From Leptotrichia sp. oral taxon 847 (GTDB lineage: Bacteria > Fusobacteriota > Fusobacteriia > Fusobacteriales > Leptotrichiaceae): a DNA stretch of 64,000 nt. The translations under genes and the position numbers were made by a program. Below the pieces are notes generated by a model. That model had not been told where the DNA came from and searched no databases. It saw only the letters and a program-made list of their open reading frames with translations. Every line of letters starts with the position of its first letter. Position 1 is the stretch's first letter. Of this stretch, positions 35,404 to 44,751 are shown piece after piece. The stretch lies in NCBI RefSeq assembly GCF_001553645.1, contig NZ_CP014231.1:2108001-2172000 (forward strand), read 5' to 3'.

Positions 35404-36150
35404 TTAAAAAATTTCCTTCAAAACCCGTTTTCCCAAATTTGTTAAATTATCAAAGGAAATTTCGGCAAGGCACACCAGCTCATCCCCTTTTTTATAATTA
35501 GGATTTTTCTCTAAAAAAAACTGTATATTTTTATTTTTCAGCTGTTTTTCTGACAGTACAACGACATTTTCCCGCAAAAAGTCATTTGTTCCATCATTTT
35601 TTACAATTCCGTTTTCCTTGCAGTATCTGCTGTCATATATTTTTTCAGCATAAATATCTTTTATTTTTTTCTCCATCTCACTTTCAGTATAATCCGCCTT
35701 TGGACAAAAATTTTTAAAATAAGTTGGTAAATACATATATGTCTTTATCCCTTTAGAAATCAAGAACCAATAAGTTTTCACGCCATTTTTCATATTTTTT
35801 TCACTTTCCAGAAGGCAGTATTTTATCCATTCCTTCTGAAATTCAATTCCCCATGAAAATCCCTTTTCAATAATAGTGTCCCCAGAAAAAAATCCGACTA
35901 TTTTCTTGTTAACTGTTTTTTCCTCATCCTCTTTTTTATTCTCAATATTTAGCTCCATTTTTTTTATTGTAGAAAATCCCTTTAATTCATTATTTTCAAA
36001 CAACAGAAAAACATCATTTTTATCATACAAATCTCTTAAAAATTTATCTTTTTTCATATTTTCATAATGTTTTTTCATAAGTAAAAACATATTTTCCACA
36101 ATTTTATTATTATTTTTTATATCTTTTACAGCAAAAATTTTACATTCCAT
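35404..36150 (-). CDS. Hypothetical GNAT-like protein heading the radical SAM cluster
   Basis: 248 residues, first gene of the minus-strand cluster. Features such as DVFLLFENNELKGFSTIKKMEL and KIVGFFSGDTIIEKGFSWG with GVKTYWFLISKGIKTYMYLPTYFKNF look like a divergent GNAT fold, but the acetyl-CoA loop is not clear. I do not recognise a family with certainty. Its tail (LVCLAEISFDNLTNLGKRVL) suggests a small folded domain. AGGAG lies about 17 bp upstream of the ATG. Confidence 0.6.
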   Translation of the reverse strand: MECKIFAVKDIKNNNKIVENMFLLMKKHYENMKKDKFLRDLYDKNDVFLLFENNELKGFSTIKKMELNIENKKEDEEKTVNKKIVGFFSGDTIIEKGFSWGIEFQKEWIKYCLLESEKNMKNGVKTYWFLISKGIKTYMYLPTYFKNFCPKADYTESEMEKKIKDIYAEKIYDSRYCKENGIVKNDGTNDFLRENVVVLSEKQLKNKNIQFFLEKNPNYKKGDELVCLAEISFDNLTNLGKRVLKEIF

Positions 36151-36230
36151 TACAATAAAAAAACTCCTAATTTTTTGTTTAATAAATTATACCTCATATT
36201 TTATTCATAACAAAATAAAAATAATAATTT

Positions 36231-36695
36231 GATGGTTTAAAAATTTTAGGGGCAGATTTTTTAATTTCAAATTTTTTAGGTTATTCTTGATTACAAGATG
36301 TTATTTTGTTTAATATTATTTTTTTATTTTTTACATAAGGGGAAAGGACCGCCATTTCCCCTTATAATCCCCACGCTCGTCTAAGCATTTTTTTGAAGCA
36401 AAGCCGAAACTCGCGCTAAACGTGCTCAAACAGTCGTCTTTACTCCAAAAAAATCACGACACTTTTTGTATAATAGTAAAATTTAAACCGTTGGAGCATT
36501 TTTATGTGCTGACAAAACTGCCCCGCCGTAAGCGAGTTTTTTGGCAGTGCATAAAAATGTCTTGAGCCTTGCCGGGGTGCCGGGGTGCGGCGATGAGCAC
36601 TTCTGCTTAAAAAAGGAATAGAAAAAAATTGTTATTTTAGTAATTTTCTGGATTGAATGAAAAACTTAAAATAGAAGTTTTTATTTACCTTTAAA
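36231..36695 (+). repeat. Long inverted repeat, left arm
   Basis: About 460 bp of non-coding sequence whose reverse complement recurs at about 44110-44570. Shared blocks include TTATTCTTGATTACAAGATG, CTTATAATCCCCACG, CAGTCGTCTTTACTCCAAA, AATTTAAACCGT and GATGAGCACTTCTGCTTA. It holds nested hairpins (GCATTTTTATGTGCTG / CAGTGCATAAAAATG) that suggest a structured RNA or MITE-like unit. The region upstream of the MATE gene (36700-36816) holds its promoter. Confidence 0.85.
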
Positions 36696-36816
36696 TGTTT
36701 TGCTTCATCTCAATTTTTTTATTATGATTGAAAAATTTTTCAAATAATGGTAATATTATTCTTGTATAATTTTATAAAAATAAAAAAATTTTAAACATAA
36801 TTATTAAAGGAGAAGA

Positions 36817-38172
36817 ATGAAAAAAGCAGTTTATAAAAAAGTTTTTTCTATAGGACTTCCAGTTGCAATAGAAAATATGATTTATAGCCTTATGAATTTT
36901 ATTGATATTTTTATGGTTGGAAAAAATAATGTGGCATTGGGGCTTGGAACGGTTGCGGTTGCTGGAACAGGATTTGCTAATCAGATATTTATGATTTTTA
37001 TGACTTCACTTTTTGGAATGAACAGTGGCGGTGGAATTTTGGCGGCTCAGTATTTCGGAAATAAAGATTATAAAAATTTGAAACGATGTCTTGGAATTAC
37101 GGTCATTGTTGGATTTGTATTTTCCTTACTTTTTTTCTTTGGCGGGATTTTTATTCCAGAAGTTATAATTTCAGTGTTTACGAAAGATGCCAAAGTTATA
37201 AGAGTAGGAGTAGCATATATAAGAATAGTGGCTTGGATTTATCCTCTGGTGGGAGTTGGATTCGCGTTTAATATGCAGCTTCGTGCGATTGGAAAGACGA
37301 AATATTCATTTTATTCAAGTGTCATCGGACTTGTTGTAAATTTGATGTTTAATACTGTGTTAATATTTGGATATTTTGGTTTTCCTGCGTTAGGAGTTAG
37401 AGGGGCTGCAATTGCGACTGTTATAGCAAGGATTGTAAGCACCTTTTATATAATTTTTATAATTTATAAATTGAAGTTGCCGATTGCGGGGAAAATAAAT
37501 GAATTGTTTGATTTATCACTGCAATTTTTCGTAAAAGTTATGAAAATTTCACTTCCCGTGTTTTTGCACGAAATATTTTGGGTTTTGGGAGCTAGTGTCT
37601 ATATCGTCATTTTTGGAAGAATGGGGACAAATTATGCGGCTTCAATTCAAACTGTAAAAGCGATAAGCAGTCTCGTTTTGACATTATTTTTTGGACTTTC
37701 AAGTGCAACTTCAGCGATTATAGGTAATGAAATCGGTGCGGGAAATGAAGAGAATGCTTATAATTATTCTGTGATTTTGTTAAAGGTCTCTTTTTTTTGC
37801 GGTATTTTAGTAGGAATTTTTGTGCTTTTATTTAGTCCAGTAATTTTGTCACTAATGGGTATTTCTAAAAGTATTTACCCGCTCACAAAGCAGATTGTAA
37901 AATCGGAAGTACTTATAATTATTGTGAAATCTTTAAGTTTACAGCTTTTAGTGGGCATTTTAAGAGCTGGAGGAGATGTAATTTGGACGATATTTATGGA
38001 TTTAGTTCCACTGTGGTTTGTCGCAATTCCAATTACATATTTTACAGGACTTCAGCTGGGATGGCCAATTTATATAGTTTATTTACTTTCGTGCAGTGAT
38101 GAAGTTATAAAAATTTTACCTTGTATAAGAAGGTTAAAGAGTAGAAAATGGATTAACAATCTGGTAAGCTAG
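36817..38172 (+). CDS. MATE-family efflux transporter
   Basis: 451 residues with 12 hydrophobic helices in two related halves; opening FSIGLPVAIENMIYSLMNFIDIFMVG is the usual MATE N-terminus. It would export cationic drugs or metabolites using a Na+ or H+ gradient. AAAGGAGAAG precedes the ATG. The PLD-family gene starts 12 bp after its stop, so the two are one operon. Confidence 0.92.
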   Translation: MKKAVYKKVFSIGLPVAIENMIYSLMNFIDIFMVGKNNVALGLGTVAVAGTGFANQIFMIFMTSLFGMNSGGGILAAQYFGNKDYKNLKRCLGITVIVGFVFSLLFFFGGIFIPEVIISVFTKDAKVIRVGVAYIRIVAWIYPLVGVGFAFNMQLRAIGKTKYSFYSSVIGLVVNLMFNTVLIFGYFGFPALGVRGAAIATVIARIVSTFYIIFIIYKLKLPIAGKINELFDLSLQFFVKVMKISLPVFLHEIFWVLGASVYIVIFGRMGTNYAASIQTVKAISSLVLTLFFGLSSATSAIIGNEIGAGNEENAYNYSVILLKVSFFCGILVGIFVLLFSPVILSLMGISKSIYPLTKQIVKSEVLIIIVKSLSLQLLVGILRAGGDVIWTIFMDLVPLWFVAIPITYFTGLQLGWPIYIVYLLSCSDEVIKILPCIRRLKSRKWINNLVS

Positions 38173-38184
38173 GGAGAATAAAAA

Positions 38185-39798
38185 ATGAAAAAAAATATAA
38201 TAAAAAAAAGTTTTGCAGTAAGTATTCTATTTTTTCTTGTGTCGTGTTCCACAATAAAAACACCGCCTGAAGGAGTTGATTATGAAAGTCCGATTAGGGA
38301 TAGTAAAAATGTTGATTTTCATTACGATTTAACATATTTGGACAAAGATGGAAACGTTAAATACGATAGAAAAATTTGGGATGCAACTTACGAAGTCGTC
38401 GATAACGCAAAAGATTATCTGATAATTGAAATGTTTTTGTTTAACGACATTTACAACAAAGATGTGGATAAATTTCCTGAATTTGCAAAAGAATATACGA
38501 GAAGACTTATAAAAAAGAAAATGGAAAATCCAAATTTAAAAGTATATGTATTATCGGACGAAAATAATGATTTATATGGAGCATTTGAACACCCATTTAT
38601 CACGGAGATGAAAAATGCTGGAATAGATGTTATAACTGTGGATATTTACAAGTTAAAAGACACTTTTCCGTGGTATTCGCCAATTTGGAGAAGTGTTATA
38701 GAGCCTCTTGGAAATCCACAAAATAAAGGTTGGATTCCCAATTTTTATGGACCGATGTGGCCAAAACTTACGCTTAGAAATTTATTTCGAGCTTTAAATG
38801 TAAAGGCTGATCACAGAAAAATATTCTTAAATGAAGACAAAGTCGTAATTGCGAGTGCAAATATTCACGATCCCAGTTATTTCCACGAAAATGTGGCGAT
38901 TTCAGCGGATGGAGAAATAACCAAAGATGTTTTAAACGATTTGCAGTTAGTTGCAAAATTTTCAGGCGGAAATATAGATGTTTCAAGTGAGAGTGAAAGT
39001 AAGAAACCCATTCGTGTAAAACAATCTGAAAAATCAGAACCTGAATTTAAAGAAGATGAAAATTTGAAGACAGATTTACAAAAGCAAGTTGAAAAAATTG
39101 AAAAAAATAAAGAAAATTTTGTTGAAAAAGGGACAAAAGATTTTTTTGAAACGGGGGAACTTACAAAAAAAGAAAATGTATTACAAAATGATGAATTAGC
39201 TAATAATTACAAATTGCAGTTTGAGTCAGAAGCTATGATTGGAAAAAATTTGGACAAAGATATTGATAGTCTAAAGGCTGGAGATGAAATTCTTATGGGA
39301 ATGTACTTTTTGGCGGATAAACCAGTTATAAATAGACTTATAAAAGCTGCTAATCGTGGGGTAAAAGTGAGAATTATTTTTGACAGGAGCAGGGACGCTT
39401 TTGGAATGAGTACGAATGGACTTCCAAATAAACCTGTTTCAAAAAAGTTAAAGAAAAAGACAAGAAATAAAATTGAGATAAAATGGTATTTCACAAATAA
39501 TGAGCAATACCATACAAAGATAATGCTAATGAAAAAAACAGATGGAAGTGTTATAATACATACTGGCTCAGCAAATTATATCAAGAAAAATATTCGTGGT
39601 TATATAATGGACGCAAATTTCAGAATTTTGACAGATAAAGATTCTAAATTGACAAAAGATGTCTACGACTATTTTAACAGGCTGTGGGAAAATAAAGATG
39701 GACTGTTTACAATAAATTTTGATGATGAGCCAACAACAAAAGCAAGTCAAGATTTTATGTACAAAATATTAGATGCGGCCCAATTAGGTTCGTTTTGA
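38185..39798 (+). CDS. Phospholipase D-family lipoprotein
   Basis: 537 residues. Signal peptide with lipobox FFLVSCS (Cys about residue 21). Two HKD-type motifs: DHRKIFLNEDKVVIASANIHD (about 210-230) and YHTKIMLMKKTDGSVIIHTGSANY in the second half. They are separated by a charged Lys/Glu linker (about 275-340). Such proteins act as cardiolipin synthase-like or phosphodiesterase enzymes; as a lipoprotein it would act in the periplasm or on the outer membrane. Substrate not determined. Confidence 0.87.
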   Translation: MKKNIIKKSFAVSILFFLVSCSTIKTPPEGVDYESPIRDSKNVDFHYDLTYLDKDGNVKYDRKIWDATYEVVDNAKDYLIIEMFLFNDIYNKDVDKFPEFAKEYTRRLIKKKMENPNLKVYVLSDENNDLYGAFEHPFITEMKNAGIDVITVDIYKLKDTFPWYSPIWRSVIEPLGNPQNKGWIPNFYGPMWPKLTLRNLFRALNVKADHRKIFLNEDKVVIASANIHDPSYFHENVAISADGEITKDVLNDLQLVAKFSGGNIDVSSESESKKPIRVKQSEKSEPEFKEDENLKTDLQKQVEKIEKNKENFVEKGTKDFFETGELTKKENVLQNDELANNYKLQFESEAMIGKNLDKDIDSLKAGDEILMGMYFLADKPVINRLIKAANRGVKVRIIFDRSRDAFGMSTNGLPNKPVSKKLKKKTRNKIEIKWYFTNNEQYHTKIMLMKKTDGSVIIHTGSANYIKKNIRGYIMDANFRILTDKDSKLTKDVYDYFNRLWENKDGLFTINFDDEPTTKASQDFMYKILDAAQLGSF

Positions 39799-39846
39799 AG
39801 TAGTATTAAAAATAATATAAATAAATTTTAAAGAGAGGGAAAAACT

Positions 39847-41070
39847 ATGAAAATGAGAAAAAAAATAACATTTTTACTAATTTTATTAGCGTTGGGAACA
39901 ATGACGGTGTCTTGTAAAAAGAAAGTTAAGAATAAATCAGCACAGACACAAATTTCAAATAAACCGATAAACACAGATATTTTTAATTTAGGAGCACAAG
40001 GTCAGCAAGGAAACCCAAATATTCAAAATTTAACTCCAGAAGAACAACAAAAATTAATTGACAACCAAATTGATCCTGTAAAAGTTTCTGAAGCGTTGAC
40101 AAAGGCACAAAATGGAGACAAAGAGTCAATTATGTCGTTAGCGCAACTTTATTACAATTTAAAAGATACTAACAAAGTAAAACAAATTTTGCAATACGGA
40201 GTTGACAGAGGCTATCCAGAAGCAATTTATAACCTGGCAGTAATTTTAAAACAGGAAGGAAATACAGACCAAGCAAATAAACTTATGGCACAACTTCCAA
40301 GAACAGCTGAAAGAGTTGCAAGAAGACAAGGCGGTGGAAGTAGTGGCGGACCAGTTGTAATTAGACAACTTAGAATGCGACCAGGAGCAGAAGAATACAA
40401 CAGAGCCGTAGATTTGGTAAAAGCTAAAAAATACGACGAGGCCAAAAAATATTTTGAAAAAGCTTATAATGCTGGAATCAAAGAAGCAGATGTACGTATA
40501 GCGCTTATAAATAAAGAACAGAAAAATACGCAGGAATCTGTGAAATGGTTTCAAAAAGCTGCTAACCGTGGTGTAAAGGAAGCAAATTTTGAAGTCGGAG
40601 CAATGCTTTATGACAGTGGAAAACAAGAAGAAGCTAGACCTTATTTGTTAAAAGCGTATAAAGCGGGAAATAAATCACTTGCAATGCCTATTGCAATGTC
40701 GTATCAAAATCAAAACAACACATCTGAAGCATTAAAATGGTACAAAATTGCAGCACAAAATGGTGATAAAAACGCCAAAGCAACACTTGAAAGATTAGAA
40801 AGACCAAATAGTTCAAATACAGCACAAGAAAAAAGTAATTCTAGCTCAAAAAATGAAACAACTAAAAGCAGTACAACTTTTTTAGGAAATCAAAATTCAA
40901 AAAGTCTTACAGAAAGTACATTAAACAGTGTTAAGAGCAAAGGTAAAGCTGAAGAGGAGAAAAAAGTAGAAGAAAAAAAAGAAACAGCAAGTGGAAAACA
41001 TTCAGGTGATAAAAAAGAAGTAAACATAGACGAGATCATGAATAATAAAGCAAAGGAATACAGTAAGTAA
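39847..41070 (+). CDS. Sel1/TPR-repeat lipoprotein
   Basis: 407 residues. Lipobox TMTVSCKKK (Cys near residue 20), then a Gln/Asn-rich linker, then Sel1-like repeats (SIMSLAQLYYNLKDTNKVKQIL, YPEAIYNLAVILKQEG, EANFEVGAMLYDSGKQEEARPYL and ALKWYKIAAQNGDKNAKATLERL pieces), and a Ser/Lys-rich tail. Likely an envelope scaffold for protein contacts. Gene start has AGAGGGA upstream. Confidence 0.85.
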   Translation: MKMRKKITFLLILLALGTMTVSCKKKVKNKSAQTQISNKPINTDIFNLGAQGQQGNPNIQNLTPEEQQKLIDNQIDPVKVSEALTKAQNGDKESIMSLAQLYYNLKDTNKVKQILQYGVDRGYPEAIYNLAVILKQEGNTDQANKLMAQLPRTAERVARRQGGGSSGGPVVIRQLRMRPGAEEYNRAVDLVKAKKYDEAKKYFEKAYNAGIKEADVRIALINKEQKNTQESVKWFQKAANRGVKEANFEVGAMLYDSGKQEEARPYLLKAYKAGNKSLAMPIAMSYQNQNNTSEALKWYKIAAQNGDKNAKATLERLERPNSSNTAQEKSNSSSKNETTKSSTTFLGNQNSKSLTESTLNSVKSKGKAEEEKKVEEKKETASGKHSGDKKEVNIDEIMNNKAKEYSK

Positions 41071-41077
41071 AAAAAGT

Positions 41078-41106
41078 TTGACATTCAAAAAAAAATATTG
41101 TATACT
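41078..41106 (+). promoter_or_regulatory. Promoter of the metK leader
   Basis: TTGACA (41078-41083), 17-bp spacer, TATACT (41101-41106), reading into the SAM riboswitch. Confidence 0.85.
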
Positions 41107-41130
41107 AAGTGCAAGTAATTTAAAATTAAA

Positions 41131-41267
41131 TAGCTTATCAAGAGAGATACTAGGGACAGGCCCGTTTTGAGTATCCAGCAACCTGTATTTACAAGGTGCT
41201 AAATCCTGGCATTAAATGCGAAGATAAGAATTATAATTCTCTTCCGAGCAGGAAGAGTTTTTTTTAA
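41131..41267 (+). promoter_or_regulatory. SAM-I (S-box) riboswitch
   Basis: Characteristic S-box sequence: CTTATCAAGAGAG (41134-41146), GGGACAGGCCC, CAGCAACCTG, AAGGTGCTAAATCCTG and the closing GAAGATAAG that pairs with CTTATC. A rho-independent terminator CTCTTCC...GGAAGAG plus eight T residues follows (about 41240-41267). High SAM should stop transcription before metK, giving feedback control of SAM synthesis. Confidence 0.96.
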
Positions 41268-41296
41268 CAATTTAAAATGAAATTTAGGAGGAAAAA

Positions 41297-42448
41297 ATGA
41301 GAAAAAAAATTTATTTTACATCAGAATTTGTATCTCCAGGACATCCAGATAAAATTTGTGATCAAATTTCTGACGCAATATTAGACGCTTGTCTAAAAGA
41401 TGACGAAAATTCTAGAGTTGCCTGTGAAGCATTTGCAACAACAGGATTAGTTGCAGTAGGTGGAGAAATCACAACCAAAACGTATGTGGATGTGCAAAAA
41501 GTTGTGCGAGAAAAGATAACTGAAATTGGGTATAGACCGGGAATGGGATTTGATGCTGATTGCGGTGTACTAAATACTATTCATTCTCAGTCGCCTGATA
41601 TTTCGATGGGAGTTGACACAGGCGGAGCTGGAGATCAAGGAATTATGTTTGGTGGAGCGGTAAACGAGACAGAAGAATTTATGCCATTAGCACTTGTCCT
41701 ATCTCGTGGAATTATTCAGAAATTGACAGAACTTACGAGAAATAAAGAACTTGCCTGGGCTAGGCCCGATGCTAAAGCACAAGTTACGCTTGCCTATGAT
41801 GAAGATGGAACTGTTTTAGAAGTGGATACAATAGTTTTATCAGTTCAGCACAATGAAGAAGTTAATCAGAATCAGATTGAGAAAAATTTAAAAGAAAAAG
41901 TAATAAAACCTGTGCTTGAAAAATATGATTTAAAAATTGACAAAGTTAGAAAATTTCATATAAATCCGACTGGGAGATTTGTAATTGGTGGGCCTCACGG
42001 AGATTCTGGGCTTACTGGAAGAAAAATTATAATTGACACTTACGGTGGATATTTTAGACATGGTGGAGGAGCTTTTTCCGGAAAGGACCCATCGAAAGTT
42101 GACAGATCAGCAGCTTATGCGGCAAGATGGATTGCTAAAAATATTGTTGCGGCAGGGCTTGCCACTAAATGTGAGGTTCAGCTGTCTTATGCGATAGGAG
42201 TTGCCGAGCCAGTGTCAATAAGAGTGGAAACATTCGGAACTGGAGTTGTGGATGAAGTTAAAATCGAAGAAGCTGTTTCAAAAATTTTTGATTTGACGCC
42301 TAGAGGAATCGAAAAAGCTCTAAGTTTAAGAAAACCGTCATTTAGATATCAAGATTTAGCGGCATTTGGTCATATTGGTAGAACCGATATTGACTTACCT
42401 TGGGAAAAATTGGATAAAGTTGAAGAAATAAAAGAAGCTTTAAAATAA
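41297..42448 (+). CDS. metK: S-adenosylmethionine synthetase
   Basis: 383 residues. Makes SAM from methionine and ATP. Motifs [31 protein letters not shown] and [19 protein letters not shown] are all present. AGGAGG precedes the ATG. It is controlled by the S-box leader. SAM is the cosubstrate of the radical SAM cluster upstream, though a functional link is only general. Confidence 0.98.
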   Translation: MRKKIYFTSEFVSPGHPDKICDQISDAILDACLKDDENSRVACEAFATTGLVAVGGEITTKTYVDVQKVVREKITEIGYRPGMGFDADCGVLNTIHSQSPDISMGVDTGGAGDQGIMFGGAVNETEEFMPLALVLSRGIIQKLTELTRNKELAWARPDAKAQVTLAYDEDGTVLEVDTIVLSVQHNEEVNQNQIEKNLKEKVIKPVLEKYDLKIDKVRKFHINPTGRFVIGGPHGDSGLTGRKIIIDTYGGYFRHGGGAFSGKDPSKVDRSAAYAARWIAKNIVAAGLATKCEVQLSYAIGVAEPVSIRVETFGTGVVDEVKIEEAVSKIFDLTPRGIEKALSLRKPSFRYQDLAAFGHIGRTDIDLPWEKLDKVEEIKEALK

Positions 42449-42472
42449 ACATTAACTGTTAAGGAGGAATTT

Positions 42473-44080
42473 GTGAAAAAATCTTGGATTTTATTTTTCG
42501 TTATAGTTATTTTGATTTTGGGGATAGTATTAGGAAATATTTTTTTTAAAGGTAAATCAAAAAAAGATGAACCTGTCGTGTTTAATTTGGGAATTAATTA
42601 CAGCACATTAGATCCGCATTTATTTACAGAAATGATTTCAGTTCAAGTGGACAGTTCCATTTATGAGGGGTTATTAAGACTTGATAAAAATGGAAATTAT
42701 ACTGGTGGAGTTGCCGAAAGTTTTATAGAGGATAAGAAAAATAATAAGATGATCTTTAAAATTAGAAAAAATGCTAAATGGAGTGATGGTTCAAAAATTA
42801 CTGCAAATGATTTTGTCTTCGCGTTTAAAAGGGTTTTAAATCCTGAAACAGCAGCCAGATTCTCAGAAATGCTTTTTCCAGTAAAAAACGCAGAAAAATA
42901 TTACAACGGGAAAGCCTCAGTTAATGACTTGGGAATTAAAGCTATAAATGACAGTACTCTTGAAATAAAATTTGAACATCCAGTAGCTTACTTTAAATAT
43001 ATTTTGACACTCCCAATAACAGCGCCTTTAAAAGAAGATTTTTATAAGTCTCACAAAAAAACATTTGCTGTAAATTTAGACAGTTTTTTGTTTAACGGAC
43101 CTTATAAGATAATAAAATTAAGCGATGGAGAAATATTACTTGTAAAAAATGAGTATTATTGGAATGCAAAAAATATAAAAATACCTAAAATAAAATATAT
43201 TGTTTCTTCAGATTTTCATGCTGTGGACAATTTGATAGAAAATGGAGAAATTGATATTTCAAGGGTTGAGAACTATAATCTTGAAAAATATAAAAAGGAA
43301 AAAACGCTAAATTCTTTTTTAATAGGAAAATTGTGGTATTTGGACTATAATCTAAACAACAAATTTTTAAAAAATAAAAAATTAAGACAAGCGATTTCAA
43401 TGGCAATTGACAGAGATTTAAATATAAAAAAAATAAAAAATAATGACGGTTCAATTCCAGCAAAATCTGTTATCAGCAATCAGATTTCTGGAAACTCAGA
43501 AAAATATAGAAAAGAGTATCCTGATAAAGATTACATAAACGACAAAAATCCCGAAATGGCAAAAAAATTATACAACGAAGCCTTAAGGGAACTTGGAGTA
43601 AAAGAGTTGGAATTAGATTTGCTTGCGGGAAATTCTGACCCTGAAACATTGGAAATACAGCATATTCAAGAAGAGCTGAGAGTAAAATTGGGATTAAAGA
43701 CGAAAATAACAGTCGTGTCATTAAAAGAGCGATTAAATATGACAAGAAGCGAAAAGTATGACATCGTGCTAAATACTTGGTCGCCAAAATATGACGATGC
43801 GACAACATATTTTGACAGATGGAAAACAAAAGACGATAAAAACGTTTCTGTCTGGCAAAAACAAAAATACGATTTATTAGTAGATGAAATTTATAAAATG
43901 CCAAAAAGTGCCGAAAGAGATAAGAAAATTAATGAAGCTGAAAAGATTTTAATTAATGATGCAATAATTGCTCCAATTTATTTTGCAATCGAAAATACTT
44001 ACACAAACCCTAAAATTCATGGGCTAATCCGAAGAGAAATAACTGGAATTACAGATTTTACATATGCTTATATTAAATAG
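42473..44080 (+). CDS. Oligopeptide ABC transporter substrate-binding protein
   Basis: 535 residues of the family 5 solute-binding proteins (OppA/DppA type): LNLGINYSTLDPHLF-like start, SDGSKITANDFVFAFKRVLNPETAA and RQAISMAIDRDLN. The N-terminus is a hydrophobic helix (ILFFVIVILILGIVLGNIFF) with no lipobox Cys, so it is probably held by an uncleaved anchor rather than by lipid. GTG start with AAGGAGG upstream, 24 bp after metK, so it may share the SAM-controlled transcript. No permease genes follow. Confidence 0.88.
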   Translation: MKKSWILFFVIVILILGIVLGNIFFKGKSKKDEPVVFNLGINYSTLDPHLFTEMISVQVDSSIYEGLLRLDKNGNYTGGVAESFIEDKKNNKMIFKIRKNAKWSDGSKITANDFVFAFKRVLNPETAARFSEMLFPVKNAEKYYNGKASVNDLGIKAINDSTLEIKFEHPVAYFKYILTLPITAPLKEDFYKSHKKTFAVNLDSFLFNGPYKIIKLSDGEILLVKNEYYWNAKNIKIPKIKYIVSSDFHAVDNLIENGEIDISRVENYNLEKYKKEKTLNSFLIGKLWYLDYNLNNKFLKNKKLRQAISMAIDRDLNIKKIKNNDGSIPAKSVISNQISGNSEKYRKEYPDKDYINDKNPEMAKKLYNEALRELGVKELELDLLAGNSDPETLEIQHIQEELRVKLGLKTKITVVSLKERLNMTRSEKYDIVLNTWSPKYDDATTYFDRWKTKDDKNVSVWQKQKYDLLVDEIYKMPKSAERDKKINEAEKILINDAIIAPIYFAIENTYTNPKIHGLIRREITGITDFTYAYIK

Positions 44081-44109
44081 TTTATTGTGCTTTGGTATGC
44101 GATGGAATA

Positions 44110-44570
44110 AAATATTTAGGGGTAAATAAAAATTTCTATTTTAAGTTTCTTATTCAATCCATAAAGTCCTAAAATAATTTTTTATTTTTTAAGCAGAAGT
44201 GCTCATCGCCGCACCCCTGCACCCCGGCTAGTCTTCGACATTTTTATGTACTGCCAAAAAACTCGCTTTTGCTCAGACAGTTTTGTCAGCACACAAAAAT
44301 GCTCCGACGGTTTAAATTTTACTACTATATAAAGGTGTCGTGATTTTTTTGGAGTAAAGACGATTGTCTGAACGAAGTGAGTTTCAGCTTTGACGCAGAA
44401 AAAATGCTTAGACTGACGTGGGGATTATAAGGGGAAAGGGGGGCTTTTCCCTTATATAACAAATAAAAGAGCAATATTAAAAAAATAACATCTTGTAATC
44501 AAGAATAACTTAAAAAATTTGAAACTAAAAATCTACCACTAAAATTTTTAAACTATCCTTCGATATAAAA
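44110..44570 (+). repeat. Long inverted repeat, right arm
   Basis: Reverse complement of 36231-36695 with scattered differences. Blocks such as TAAGCAGAAGTGCTCATC, TTTTTGGAGTAAAGACGATTG and CATCTTGTAATCAAGAATAA match. The two arms enclose 36.7-44.1 kb. It is non-coding and hairpin-rich. Confidence 0.85.
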
Positions 44571-44574
44571 AAAT

Positions 44575-44640
44575 TTGATATAATTGATGTTTTGTAGTAA
44601 AATATAGAAGTTATAAAATATCAAAGGAGATCAACTATGA
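44575..44640 (+). promoter_or_regulatory. Orphaned promoter, RBS and start codon left of IS110
   Basis: TTGATA (44575-44580), 17-bp spacer, TAAAAT (44598-44603), then AAAGGAG (44623-44629) and ATGA (44637-44640). The frame stops after 11 codons. This looks like the original expression signal of the M48 gene, cut off by the IS110 insertion; the M48 gene itself starts ATGAAATTA at 46244 with no RBS. Confidence 0.6.
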
Positions 44641-44751
44641 TTTGTCAAGCCCTTTTTAAAAAAAATTTTTAAATTTTTGATCTTGAATTTTGGGCGAATT
44701 TAAATTAACCTATTGAAAATAGATTTTCTTAAATATTTTGTATAGTTTTTT

